Below, piece after piece: positions 55,894-64,000 of a stretch of 64,000 nt of DNA (position 1 is the stretch's first letter; every line of letters begins with the position of its first letter). The position numbers were made by a program, and so were the translations under genes. Origin of the DNA: Pseudomonas fragi (lineage in GTDB: Bacteria; Pseudomonadota; Gammaproteobacteria; Pseudomonadales; Pseudomonadaceae). The notes below the pieces were generated by a model, which saw only the letters and a program-made list of their open reading frames with translations, made no database searches and had not been told where the DNA came from. The stretch lies in NCBI RefSeq assembly GCF_900105835.1, contig NZ_LT629783.1:4300501-4364500 (forward strand), read 5' to 3'.

Positions 55894-58800
55894 ATGAACA
55901 AGAAATTACTGGCCGGTCTTAACGAAGGCCAACGTGATGCCCTGGTTCCCTATTACCTTCATCATGTGATCCCCGGGCGCGGCCTGGGCGCTCTGGCGAG
56001 CAAAATCAAGACTGCCGAGGACTTATACGAATACCTGTTGCTCGACCCCAATGTGTCTGGCCAGATCAAGACCAGCCGCATTGCTGAAGCCGTGGCCAGT
56101 ACCCAACTGTATTTGCACCGTTGCCGCGAGCAACTGGAGCCCGAAACGGTTCAGTCAGCGATGGAAAACGCTTCACGCGAAAATGGTTATTTAAGTCGCT
56201 GGAATGCCTATAACAAGCGTTATTCAACATGGGCCGGTTTGCAGCGGTTGTTGTACTACCCGGCCAGTTATATCGATCCCGAGCTGCGCTACAGCAAAAC
56301 CCAGTTGTTTGAAGAGCTTGAGACTGCCATCAATCAAGGCCGGATCACCGAGGAACGAGTCGAGCAAGCGTTCAGCCAATATGTCAGCGGCCTGCGCAAA
56401 GTGCTGGATATCCGCTATGACACGGGTTATCAAGTTGAGCCTGCCGGTGAGCAGGGCGTGGCGTATTTCCTGGGCAGTATTCCTGGCACCCCCGGTGAAT
56501 ATTACTGGCGCCGTGTCGATAAAACCGATCACGGCAACAATTCAAGAGTTCGAAATCCGGCCTCGTGGAGCCAATGGCTCAAAATTGATGCGCCGTTGCA
56601 ATCGATGCCCGACACGGTGCCGTCGATTGTGTACTTTGCCAATCGCTTGCATGTGGTGTGCATCCATGAGTTTTCCAGCGGTGCAAAAGCAAGCGGCACC
56701 GCAGAGGTGACTGAGGCTGATGTAGTGATGAGCTATGAGTTGCAGATCGCCACCTTGCGACCAAGCGGGCAATGGTCGCTGCGCAACTGGAAACTTCTGG
56801 ACAAACCCAATCGAGTGTTTGCAGTTGAATTGCGGGAGGCTGCGCCAAACAGCGAACGTATGTTGGGTGTTTTTGTTGAGGTGAATGGCGAAATTGATCT
56901 GTTGCGTTTCAATAAACTTTTGCAGATGTTTGACTCGGTCGGCAGTGACGTGGTTATTAATGCTGTTTATAACGATAAAAAGTTCGCAATGTATGTGGAT
57001 TTTCTTGTCCAGCAACCACTTGTATATGTGCCTGCTGTACCGCCAGCTCAACTGTCGGTTACAAGTAATTTTGACTATAATGCTTTGGCTAGTCATGGCT
57101 TTAGAGTGAGTCAATTTATATTTATCAATGCGTCAGGTTTGTTGAGTATTACGTTCGTTGGATCGGCTAGCAAGCCGAACCGTACTATGTATGTGCTGCG
57201 AGTCAAAAAGGGTGAGGAACTTGTATTTGTTACTCAAGTTACACTGGATCTTGTGAGTGATCGCACATACAGAGTTAATACGAGCGTGTCATTTTCTGAT
57301 TTTGTAAGAGATGCTTCTTATCGTATTGAGATTAGTTTTCATCTGACCGACAGCTTTATGGATTTGCATAGAAGTGCTCCTGCTGTTCTGGCACAAGTAT
57401 CCAACTTCGATACCTCGAAAAATTTATGGATTCCCACTAGCTTTACCAGCGCCGGCCGCACCCAAATGCTATATTCGAAACCAGCCGGTGCTAAGGAGTA
57501 CGTGCTCACCACACTGGCCTGTCCAATGCTCGAACAAAAAATGCTCACTGGTGTGGATTCACTGTTGTCATGGGATGTGCAGCAGGTGCTGATCGATCCG
57601 AACGGGTACGAAGGAGGGACAACAAATCGTGCTATCAGCTTCGAGGGCGGTGTGGGGCTCTACACCTGGGAGCTGTTCTTCCATGCGCCGTTTCTGATTG
57701 CCAACCGCCTGTTGGCCGAACAGCGCTTCGACGAGGCCGATCTCTGGTTCAAGCGTATTTTCGACCCGGCGGGTTATCGAAATGCTGACGGTGTATTGCA
57801 AAAAGTTGACAGTAACACGCGCTATTGGAATGTAAAACCTCTGCAGAGTGACGCGGCCTGGAACTCGTCATCCCTGATCGATACCGATGACCCGGACGCG
57901 ATCGCTACAGCCGACCCGATGAATTACAAATTGGCAGTGTTCCTGCGCGGACTGGAGCTGTTGGCAGCACGCGGTGACCAGCTGTATCGCCAGCATACCC
58001 GTGACAGCCTGAGCGAGGCGAAAATGTGGTACGTGCAGGCCCTGCAATTGCTCGGGGTACGCCCTGAACTTCCGTTAGCGCAGGCATGGAACGCACCGAC
58101 ACTGCAGGCAGCAAGCACTACGTCCAATGTGCGATTGCTTGATCTGGAAGGTGTGGCCGAAGAGCAACTGGCTGTGCTTGCCCCCGCTTCCCCCCGGCAG
58201 ATAGCTATTACCAACGGGCCATTTCGGCCACCGGTCGATACTGCGGTGCTGGCCTACTGGGATCGTTTTGAAGGGCGGCTCTACAACTTGCGACGTCATC
58301 TGTCCATTGATGGTCAACCGCTGGCGCTGGAGTTATTCGAGGCCCCTGCGGACCCCAAAGCGCTGCAACTGGCACGTCAGGCTGGAGATGGCGCAGGTGG
58401 CCTGCAGGCAGGCGGTACACAGGCCCTGTGGCCGCAACGCTTTATGGTGTTGCTCGAGCGCGCGCGTAATGCGGTGCAGCAGGTGATCCAGTTTGGCTCC
58501 AATTTGCAGGGTGTACTTGAGCGCCGCGACGCCGATGCCTTGAGCGTGCTTCAACAAACCCAGCAGGGCGGCTTGCTGGCCTTGATGGGCGAAGCCCATT
58601 CAGCCAATCTGGCCTCGCTGCAACACACCCTGAGCGGGTTGCAAAACACCCGAGCCACGACCCTTGCGCGTCAGCAACATTATGATGCGCTGTACCTGGA
58701 AAATATTTCCGTGCAAGAGCAACTGGCAATGGATTTGCGCAGTCAGGCGACATTCCTCGAGGACTCGGCGGGCGTCTTGCGGGTAGTCGCCGGGGGGCTG

Positions 58801-59904
58801 AATCTGCTGCCCAATATGGCCGGGATGGCCGTCGGATGGGGTGAAGTAGGTGGCCTTGTCGATGCCTACAGCGATGTGTTGCGTGTAAAGGCAGGCATGA
58901 ATCAGGGGCAGGCGGCCAAGATAGATGCGTCCGAGATGTACCGTCGCCGGCGCCAGGAATGGGACTTGCAGCGCGACCAGGCGCGGCGTGAAGGTGAAGT
59001 CATCAGCACTCAGATCGACTCGCTCAACGAGCAGATCGCGATGGCTGATAAACAACGCCAGCAAACCGAGATGGAACAAGCCTGCAACGATGCGGTGCTT
59101 GAAGTAATGACCACCCGCTTCACCGGTCAGGCACTGTTCAACTGGCAGGCCGGGCGCATGTCCACGCTGTATTACCAGCTTTACGACACGGTGTCCTCGC
59201 TGTGCTCACAGGCCCAAAAAAGTTATGGCTGGGAAACCGGTGACAACCGTAAATACCTGCGCCCCGGCAACTGGAGCGACCTGTATCAAGGCTTGCTGGC
59301 AGGCGAGAGCCTGTTACTTAGCCTGCAACAGATGGAAGCGGCCTACCTGAGTTGGGATCAGCGTGCGCTGCAAGTGCGCAAAACGGCTTCGCTGCGCACC
59401 CTGGAGCCCACGCTGATCGACACCATCAAACAATTGCTGACGTCTGATAATGTGGCCATCATGGCCGCTGAAAAAACCGCACAGTGCGTGGAGGTTGAAC
59501 GGGACAGCGACAATAACCTGGTGCTGACCTTCAAGCTTGAAGACCTGAATATTCAGGCCGACTACCCATCGAGCCTCAACCTGGGCAATAGCCGTTTGAT
59601 CAAGAGCATCAGTGTGTCCCTGCCAGCACTGCTGGGCCCTTATGAAAACGTGCAGGCGCTGCTGCGTTACAACAGCAACAAAGAGTTGGCAAATGGCTGC
59701 AAGGCGGTAGCGTTGTCCCATGGTCTGGATGACAGCGGGCAGTTCCAGCTGGACTTCAACGATGGGCAGTACCTGCCGTTTGAAGGCTTACCGATCAATA
59801 CCGGCACGTTTTCTCTGGTATTCCCAAATGCTCACAGTAGCCAGAATGCGATGTTGCTTAGTTTGAACGACATTATTCTGCACATTAATTACACGATTCG
59901 TTAA
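55894..59904 (+). CDS. Tc toxin A subunit, C-terminal half (TcaB-like)
   Basis: 1336 aa. The N-terminal 230 residues match the ABC-toxin N-terminal region (HHVIPGRGLGALASKIKTAEDLYEYLLLD), then a neuraminidase-like region (RVDKTDHGN, PSIVYFANRLHVVCIHEF), a low-GC receptor-type segment (about 330-530), the conserved NRLLAEQRFDEADLWFKRIFDPAGY, a long coiled coil around 960-1090 and the TcB-binding C-terminus (LPFEGLPINTGTFSLVFPNAH, MLLSLNDIILHINYTIR). Its last residues are canonical for a full A subunit, so it should bind a TcB-TcC cocoon. None is in the window. GAGAGAAACC precedes the ATG. Confidence 0.87.
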   Translation: MNKKLLAGLNEGQRDALVPYYLHHVIPGRGLGALASKIKTAEDLYEYLLLDPNVSGQIKTSRIAEAVASTQLYLHRCREQLEPETVQSAMENASRENGYLSRWNAYNKRYSTWAGLQRLLYYPASYIDPELRYSKTQLFEELETAINQGRITEERVEQAFSQYVSGLRKVLDIRYDTGYQVEPAGEQGVAYFLGSIPGTPGEYYWRRVDKTDHGNNSRVRNPASWSQWLKIDAPLQSMPDTVPSIVYFANRLHVVCIHEFSSGAKASGTAEVTEADVVMSYELQIATLRPSGQWSLRNWKLLDKPNRVFAVELREAAPNSERMLGVFVEVNGEIDLLRFNKLLQMFDSVGSDVVINAVYNDKKFAMYVDFLVQQPLVYVPAVPPAQLSVTSNFDYNALASHGFRVSQFIFINASGLLSITFVGSASKPNRTMYVLRVKKGEELVFVTQVTLDLVSDRTYRVNTSVSFSDFVRDASYRIEISFHLTDSFMDLHRSAPAVLAQVSNFDTSKNLWIPTSFTSAGRTQMLYSKPAGAKEYVLTTLACPMLEQKMLTGVDSLLSWDVQQVLIDPNGYEGGTTNRAISFEGGVGLYTWELFFHAPFLIANRLLAEQRFDEADLWFKRIFDPAGYRNADGVLQKVDSNTRYWNVKPLQSDAAWNSSSLIDTDDPDAIATADPMNYKLAVFLRGLELLAARGDQLYRQHTRDSLSEAKMWYVQALQLLGVRPELPLAQAWNAPTLQAASTTSNVRLLDLEGVAEEQLAVLAPASPRQIAITNGPFRPPVDTAVLAYWDRFEGRLYNLRRHLSIDGQPLALELFEAPADPKALQLARQAGDGAGGLQAGGTQALWPQRFMVLLERARNAVQQVIQFGSNLQGVLERRDADALSVLQQTQQGGLLALMGEAHSANLASLQHTLSGLQNTRATTLARQQHYDALYLENISVQEQLAMDLRSQATFLEDSAGVLRVVAGGLNLLPNMAGMAVGWGEVGGLVDAYSDVLRVKAGMNQGQAAKIDASEMYRRRRQEWDLQRDQARREGEVISTQIDSLNEQIAMADKQRQQTEMEQACNDAVLEVMTTRFTGQALFNWQAGRMSTLYYQLYDTVSSLCSQAQKSYGWETGDNRKYLRPGNWSDLYQGLLAGESLLLSLQQMEAAYLSWDQRALQVRKTASLRTLEPTLIDTIKQLLTSDNVAIMAAEKTAQCVEVERDSDNNLVLTFKLEDLNIQADYPSSLNLGNSRLIKSISVSLPALLGPYENVQALLRYNSNKELANGCKAVALSHGLDDSGQFQLDFNDGQYLPFEGLPINTGTFSLVFPNAHSSQNAMLLSLNDIILHINYTIR

Positions 59905-59944
59905 CCGCAAATACAGGAGGGCAAGGGTTGTAAACGCTGTTCAT

Positions 59945-60029
59945 GTGGGAGCGGGCTTGCTCGCGACGGGAACGCCGCGGTTCAACCAGATAACCGCGGC
60001 GAGCTTTTCGCCAGCAGGTTCGCTCCCAC
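59945..60029. repeat. REP pair, right arm degenerate
   Basis: TGTGGGAGCGGGCTTGCTCG direct; the inverted copy (CGCCAGCAGGTTCGCTCCCAC) has several changes. It lies between the Tc genes and the converging response regulator gene. Confidence 0.88.
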
Positions 60030-60040
60030 TCTTTTTGGCT

Positions 60041-61432
60041 TTAGCGCACGATTTTATCGACATGAATGTCGAGCTTTTTCAGGCGATACCAGAAGCTGCG
60101 TTCTGAAATCCCGATCAGTTGCGCTGCCGCCGCCTGTACGCCATTGGCTTGTTGCAGGGCGCTTAAAATGTAGGCTTTTTCGACTTCGGCCAGGGCTGCC
60201 TCCAGATCGGGGGGAACGCCCGGCCCTGGAGCGAGCAGGGCACTGCCCTGGCCAGGTTGCGCGCTGAACAGGTAGGGCGGCAGATCGCTGTCCTGGATGG
60301 TACTGCTGGTGGCTACGATGATGGCGCGTTCGACGCAGTTTTGCAGTTCGCGAATATTGCCCGGCCAGTGGTATCGGGCCATCGCCTGCAGGGCGCCGGG
60401 GCTGAAGCCGCTGATGCGTTTGCCCGCAGTCGCCCCCAGGTTGTGGGCAAAGTGCCGCGCCAGCGGGGTGATGTCTTCCACCCGCTCGCGCAAGGCGGGC
60501 AGGGGAATGGGGAATACGTTCAGGCGATAGTACAAGTCTTCGCGAAACTCTTTGTTGGCCACCGCCTGCAGCAGGTTTTTATTGGTGGCCGCGATAACCC
60601 GCACATCCACCTTGCGCTCACGCGGGTCGCCCACGGGTTCGATCACCCGCTCTTGCAGCGCCCGCAGGATCTTGGCCTGCAACGCCAAGGGCATATCGCC
60701 GACCTCATCGAGAAACAGCGTGCCCTTGTCGGCCTGCATAAAGCGCCCGACACGGTCCGCCACCGCTCCGGTAAACGCGCCTTTGCGATGGCCGAACATC
60801 TCGCTTTCCAGCAGCCCTTCAGGAATCGCCGCACAGTTGACCGCGACAAAAGGTTTGTCGGCGCGGCTGCCGTGTTTGTGGATGGCGCGGGCGACCATCT
60901 CTTTGCCGGTGCCGCTTTCGCCGGTCAGCAGGATGGTGGCATTGCTCTCGCGCACCGAGTCGATGGCCTGCAGCACCCGACGAAAGCTGGCGCTGTCGCC
61001 CACCAGGCTGTCGATATGCTGGTGCTCGTCCAGTTCGGCACGCATGCGCGCGTTGTCGCACAGGATGTCGCGAAACTGCAGGGCCTTGCTGACGGTGATA
61101 TCCAGTTCGTCGATATCAAAGGGTTTGGATATGTAGTCGTAGGCACCGTTCCGCATGGACTGCACGGCATTTTTTACCGTGCTGTAGGCCGTCATTACGA
61201 TCACTGGCACATGGGGGTAACGCAGCTTGACCTCGGCCAGTAGCTGCGGGCCATCCATGCCGGGCATGCGCCAGTCGCTGATCACCAGGTCGATAGCTTC
61301 CTGCTCCAGAATGGCCAGTGCCTGTAAACCGTTGCCTGCGGTGTAAACCTCGATCTCGTTCTGGCTCAGTGCCGAACTGAGCAGGTCGCAGAGTTTCGGT
61401 TCGTCGTCGACCACCAGCACGTTATGACTCAT
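60041..61432 (-). CDS. Sigma-54-dependent response regulator (NtrC family)
   Basis: 463 aa from the ATG at 61432 (MSHNVLVVDDEPKLCDLL). It has a receiver domain with phospho-acceptor D53 in VISDWRMPGMDG, an AAA+ domain with Walker A GESGTGKE and the sigma-54 contact loop GAFTGA, and a C-terminal Fis-type HTH (AAAQLIGISERSFWYRLKKL). It should activate sigma-54 promoters; targets unknown. It overlaps the sensor gene by 4 bp. Confidence 0.94.
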   Translation of the reverse strand: MSHNVLVVDDEPKLCDLLSSALSQNEIEVYTAGNGLQALAILEQEAIDLVISDWRMPGMDGPQLLAEVKLRYPHVPVIVMTAYSTVKNAVQSMRNGAYDYISKPFDIDELDITVSKALQFRDILCDNARMRAELDEHQHIDSLVGDSASFRRVLQAIDSVRESNATILLTGESGTGKEMVARAIHKHGSRADKPFVAVNCAAIPEGLLESEMFGHRKGAFTGAVADRVGRFMQADKGTLFLDEVGDMPLALQAKILRALQERVIEPVGDPRERKVDVRVIAATNKNLLQAVANKEFREDLYYRLNVFPIPLPALRERVEDITPLARHFAHNLGATAGKRISGFSPGALQAMARYHWPGNIRELQNCVERAIIVATSSTIQDSDLPPYLFSAQPGQGSALLAPGPGVPPDLEAALAEVEKAYILSALQQANGVQAAAAQLIGISERSFWYRLKKLDIHVDKIVR

Positions 61433-63189
61433 GTCAGATCCCCTCCGTGGGCCGGGATATACAGGTTGAAGGTAGCGCCGGCGCCTTTTTCGCTGATGCA
61501 TTCGATACGGCCATCATGGCTGTCCATGATGGAAAAGACCTTGGCCAGCCCCAGGCCTGTGCCTGACGCCTTGGTGGTTACAAAGGGGGTGAAAATACGT
61601 TCAAGCATATCGGCTGCGATCCCTTCTCCGGTGTCGGCAATACCAATGATCGTGTAGTCATCTTCACGATTGATGCGTACGGTCAGGTGCCCGCCGTCGG
61701 GCATGGCGTCGATGGCATTCAGGATCAGGTTCAGGCACGCCTGTTTCAACTGGCCAGCATCGGCATACAGGGTGGCACCGGGTGCCTGATCGTCGATATG
61801 GGCCTCGATGCTGTGGCTTTCCAGCTCCGGTTTGCAGAAGCCCAGGATGTCCTCCACCAGAGGCCGTGCGGCCTGTTGCGCACGCACCGGGGCGCTGGGT
61901 TTGGCGAAGTCGAGAAACTCGGTAATCAGGTCGTTGATGCGGGTGACTTCGCTGACCACATATTCAAGATGGCGTTTGTCGGTTTCGCCCAAGTCGGCAC
62001 GACGGTGCAGCAGCTGGGTCGCGGTCTTGATAATGCCCAGCGGATTGCGGATTTCATGGGCCAGGCCCATAGCCACTTCGCCCAGGGCATGCAGGCGGTC
62101 GCGGCGGCGCAGTTGGGCTTCAAGATGATGCAGTTGGCCCAGACGCGCCGTCATATGGTTGAAGGTGCTGCTCAGTTCGGCCAGCTCGTCGTTGCCCGAC
62201 ACTGCCACGCGCTGGTTGTAGTCCCCGGCAATCACCGCGCGCACGCCTTCGGACAGACCGCGCAACGGCCGGGTAAGGCGCTCGGAGACCAACCAGCCAA
62301 CCGTCAGGGACAGCACCGAGCCGAGCAGGAAGATCAGCGCGAACAGGTTGGTCTGGTTGACCAGCCCCACCAGGCTGGTATGGCGTAGCAAACCGCTGTA
62401 GATCACGCCTTGCAGCTCGCCGGTGTCGTTGAGGATCGGCCAGTACAAGCCGCTGTAGCGGCTGGTGAACTGCTCGCTGGGCTGGCGCGTGGTGCGCAGG
62501 ATTTGCTCGATGGCATGGGGCACCACGGGCTGGCGGTCTTCGAAGCGCTGGCTGGAGAATATTTCGGCAAAACCCTTGGGGTTGGACAGGTACAGGCGCA
62601 AGTCGAGGGAGTGCACGTCAGCCACGCTGGTCAGGAAGCTGCTGTCCATGTAGGTGGCGACCAGCAGTTGATAGTCCTCGCCATCCTGGCGGGTGGCAAA
62701 GGTTGATACCACGATGCCGGTAGGTACGCCGTCCACATCGATGGTTTGCAGCACAGCGTTGGGTGCAAGGCTGATCTGCCCGACGATATTGTCGCTGACG
62801 GTGCTGTACACCACCTTGTGGTCGCTGTCGCGAATCAGTGCCACCACGTCGATGCCCATGGCGTCGGCAATATCTGTGCTCAGCCGGTCATGGCGCACGG
62901 CTTTGCTTGAGGATGGCGGGTGGGTGTATTGCAGAAACAACTTGGCGGCACGGGCGTTGTCCGCAAGGGTCTCGCTGATCTCGTCCTTGACGATTTTGGT
63001 CGACTCCTGCAGCCAGACCCGCACGTTGCTGTCGAAAATCTGCGACAGGGTGGTCGCCGCCAGTTCGGCGGCGATCATGGTCGGGATCACGCTGACCAGC
63101 CAGAACGCCAGCACCAGTTTGCGCTGTACGGTCCAGCGCGACACTTTGAAGGGATGGGGCTGGCGTGATGGATCTGGGGTATTGGGCAT
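61429..63189 (-). CDS. Membrane sensor histidine kinase
   Basis: 586 aa from the ATG at 63189. Two membrane helices (LVLAFWLVSVIPTMIAAELA near the start; LFALIFLLGSVLSLTVGWLV) enclose a periplasmic Cache-like sensor of about 240 residues. Then HAMP, a HisKA domain with H378 in LAHEIRNPLG, and HATPase_c (NLILNAIDAM; DTGEGI; GTGLGLAKV). It is co-translated with the sigma-54 regulator (ATGA overlap). The ligand is unknown; such pairs often control uptake of carboxylates or amino acids. Confidence 0.92.
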   Translation of the reverse strand: MPNTPDPSRQPHPFKVSRWTVQRKLVLAFWLVSVIPTMIAAELAATTLSQIFDSNVRVWLQESTKIVKDEISETLADNARAAKLFLQYTHPPSSSKAVRHDRLSTDIADAMGIDVVALIRDSDHKVVYSTVSDNIVGQISLAPNAVLQTIDVDGVPTGIVVSTFATRQDGEDYQLLVATYMDSSFLTSVADVHSLDLRLYLSNPKGFAEIFSSQRFEDRQPVVPHAIEQILRTTRQPSEQFTSRYSGLYWPILNDTGELQGVIYSGLLRHTSLVGLVNQTNLFALIFLLGSVLSLTVGWLVSERLTRPLRGLSEGVRAVIAGDYNQRVAVSGNDELAELSSTFNHMTARLGQLHHLEAQLRRRDRLHALGEVAMGLAHEIRNPLGIIKTATQLLHRRADLGETDKRHLEYVVSEVTRINDLITEFLDFAKPSAPVRAQQAARPLVEDILGFCKPELESHSIEAHIDDQAPGATLYADAGQLKQACLNLILNAIDAMPDGGHLTVRINREDDYTIIGIADTGEGIAADMLERIFTPFVTTKASGTGLGLAKVFSIMDSHDGRIECISEKGAGATFNLYIPAHGGDLT

Positions 63190-63258
63190 CAATGATCTCT
63201 GGGTGCAGCCGCAAGGGCGGATCAACAGTGTGTATTGATCCGCAGGTGCCCGTCGAGT

Positions 63259-64000
63259 CTAGACCGCATGCGCAACCTCCGGGAGACGGGCAGTGGCCAC
63301 GCTGCTGTTGTTCTTGATAAAGGCATCGCTCAATTCGATCACGCGGCGGTATTGCAGGTCGACGGTGATCATGTGGTAGCAGTTGTCGAGCAGCACCTTG
63401 GTTACTGGCCCGCCCAGATGGCGTTCGACGTAATCAGCGTTCCAGCGGCTGGTGATGTCATCCTCGATGGAGTGCACCACCAATGCCGGGGTGGTGATGG
63501 ATGGCATGCGTTTTTTCACCACCGCGTTCATCCGGTGCAATTCGCGCACGGTGATGCCTTGCATCGTCAACAACCCGGCATTGCTGCTTTCACCGGCTTT
63601 CATCTGGCGTTCGACAACGGCTCTTAATCGCTGGTTTTTAATGCCGTACGGCGGTTTTTCCGCAAAACTGCACAGGTGCACACCAAAGGGGATCTTCATC
63701 AGCAGTGGGGTCATAAAGGCCAGTTTGTTGATGCTCCAGCCGTCGTAACGCAAGGTGGTGGAGTACATCAGCAACCCGGTGACCTGGCCCTGGTGTTCGG
63801 ATGCCAGATACATCGACATTACAGCGCCCATCGACAGCCCGCCGACGAACACCTGCCGGTGGCGCTGGCGGATCCCGGCAAAGGTTTTGCGCACCCCCTC
63901 GTACCAGTCCCGCCAGCCGGTGGCTTGCAGGTCGCTGTTGTCACCGCAGTGCCCGGCCAGGGTGGGGACGTACACCGTACATGTCCCGTCCCTGGCCAGG
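63259..64000 (-). CDS. Alpha/beta hydrolase, 5' end outside window
   Basis: The last 247 residues are visible and the frame stays open to the window edge (LARDGTCTVYVPTLAGHCG). The catalytic triad is complete: nucleophile Ser in VGGLSMGAV, Asp in SIEDDITS and His in CYHMITVD. It resembles carboxylesterase/monoacylglycerol lipase-type enzymes; the substrate is unknown. It lies 69 bp upstream of the sensor kinase on the same strand. Confidence 0.88.
   Translation of the reverse strand, partial: LARDGTCTVYVPTLAGHCGDNSDLQATGWRDWYEGVRKTFAGIRQRHRQVFVGGLSMGAVMSMYLASEHQGQVTGLLMYSTTLRYDGWSINKLAFMTPLLMKIPFGVHLCSFAEKPPYGIKNQRLRAVVERQMKAGESSNAGLLTMQGITVRELHRMNAVVKKRMPSITTPALVVHSIEDDITSRWNADYVERHLGGPVTKVLLDNCYHMITVDLQYRRVIELSDAFIKNNSSVATARLPEVAHAV

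Noticed and set aside
53052..59904. Tc genes as part of a prophage or genomic island with att sites
   Set aside because: No integrase, tRNA or direct flanking repeats were seen; metE with its terminator and the two-component system flank it cleanly.
60041..63189. Two-component system as the regulator of the Tc genes
   Set aside because: The genes converge and are separated by a REP pair, and no sigma-54 type promoter (GG-N10-GC) was recognised before the Tc genes; proximity alone is weak evidence.

Overview
The window is a stretch of chromosome from a Pseudomonas of the fluorescens group. This rests on GC-rich coding with strong third-position G/C, the repeated REP palindrome built on GTGGGAGCGGGCTTGCTCGC, and gene content typical of that group: guaB-guaA, multicopper oxidase-tadA, cmoA-cmoB, a second lon, oprB-gcd and metR-metE. 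I saw no rRNA, tRNA, integrase, transposase or CRISPR array. The species call is inference.

Layout. 1-2.5 kb: end of guaB, then guaA (purine synthesis). 2.6-5.5 kb: a patch of small unrelated lipoproteins and a trypsin-like protease broken by one in-frame TAG. 5.6-13.9 kb: a self-contained trehalose system, with the repressor treR facing treP (EIIBC), a phosphotrehalase, a LamB-type porin, an EIIA-HPr-EI fusion and a small EIIB-like protein without its phosphorylatable cysteine. Two palindromic operators sit on a candidate treP promoter. 14.1-19.5 kb: Tat-exported multicopper oxidase overlapping tadA, the cmoA-cmoB tRNA wobble-modification pair, a lysoplasmalogenase, a chagasin-type protease inhibitor and an unknown 164-aa protein behind a perfect 13-bp inverted repeat. 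19.7-28.8 kb: a Lon-type protease, a GGDEF/EAL protein with a degenerate GGDEF site, and the periplasmic glucose oxidation pair oprB-gcd.

29-40 kb: metal and envelope genes. These are a TonB-dependent receptor with a Zur-like box, a VF530-type protein, a Pr6Pr membrane protein, a PadR regulator/siderophore-interacting reductase pair with nested palindromes and a Fur-like box, a GT51/penicillin-binding protein, an amino acid permease and an OpgC-type acyltransferase. 40.1-45.1 kb: one very large gene for a leucine-rich-repeat protein with a NEL-type (IpaH-like) ubiquitin ligase domain. 45.3-52.7 kb: a glutamate synthase-like protein, NUDIX, LysE and GNAT genes, a tandem array of 130-bp REP units, then divergent metR/metE. 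53.0-59.9 kb: a split Tc-toxin A subunit (TcaA-like then TcaB-like) with no TcB or TcC gene within reach. 60.0-64 kb: an NtrC-type two-component system and a truncated alpha/beta hydrolase.

The most interesting signal is a regulatory link. The core CTGTCA-N4-TGACAG occurs upstream of the unknown gene at 19 kb and again upstream of the Tc-toxin genes at 53 kb, which suggests one regulator controls both. With the NEL protein this points to a eukaryote-directed side of an otherwise ordinary soil or plant Pseudomonas.
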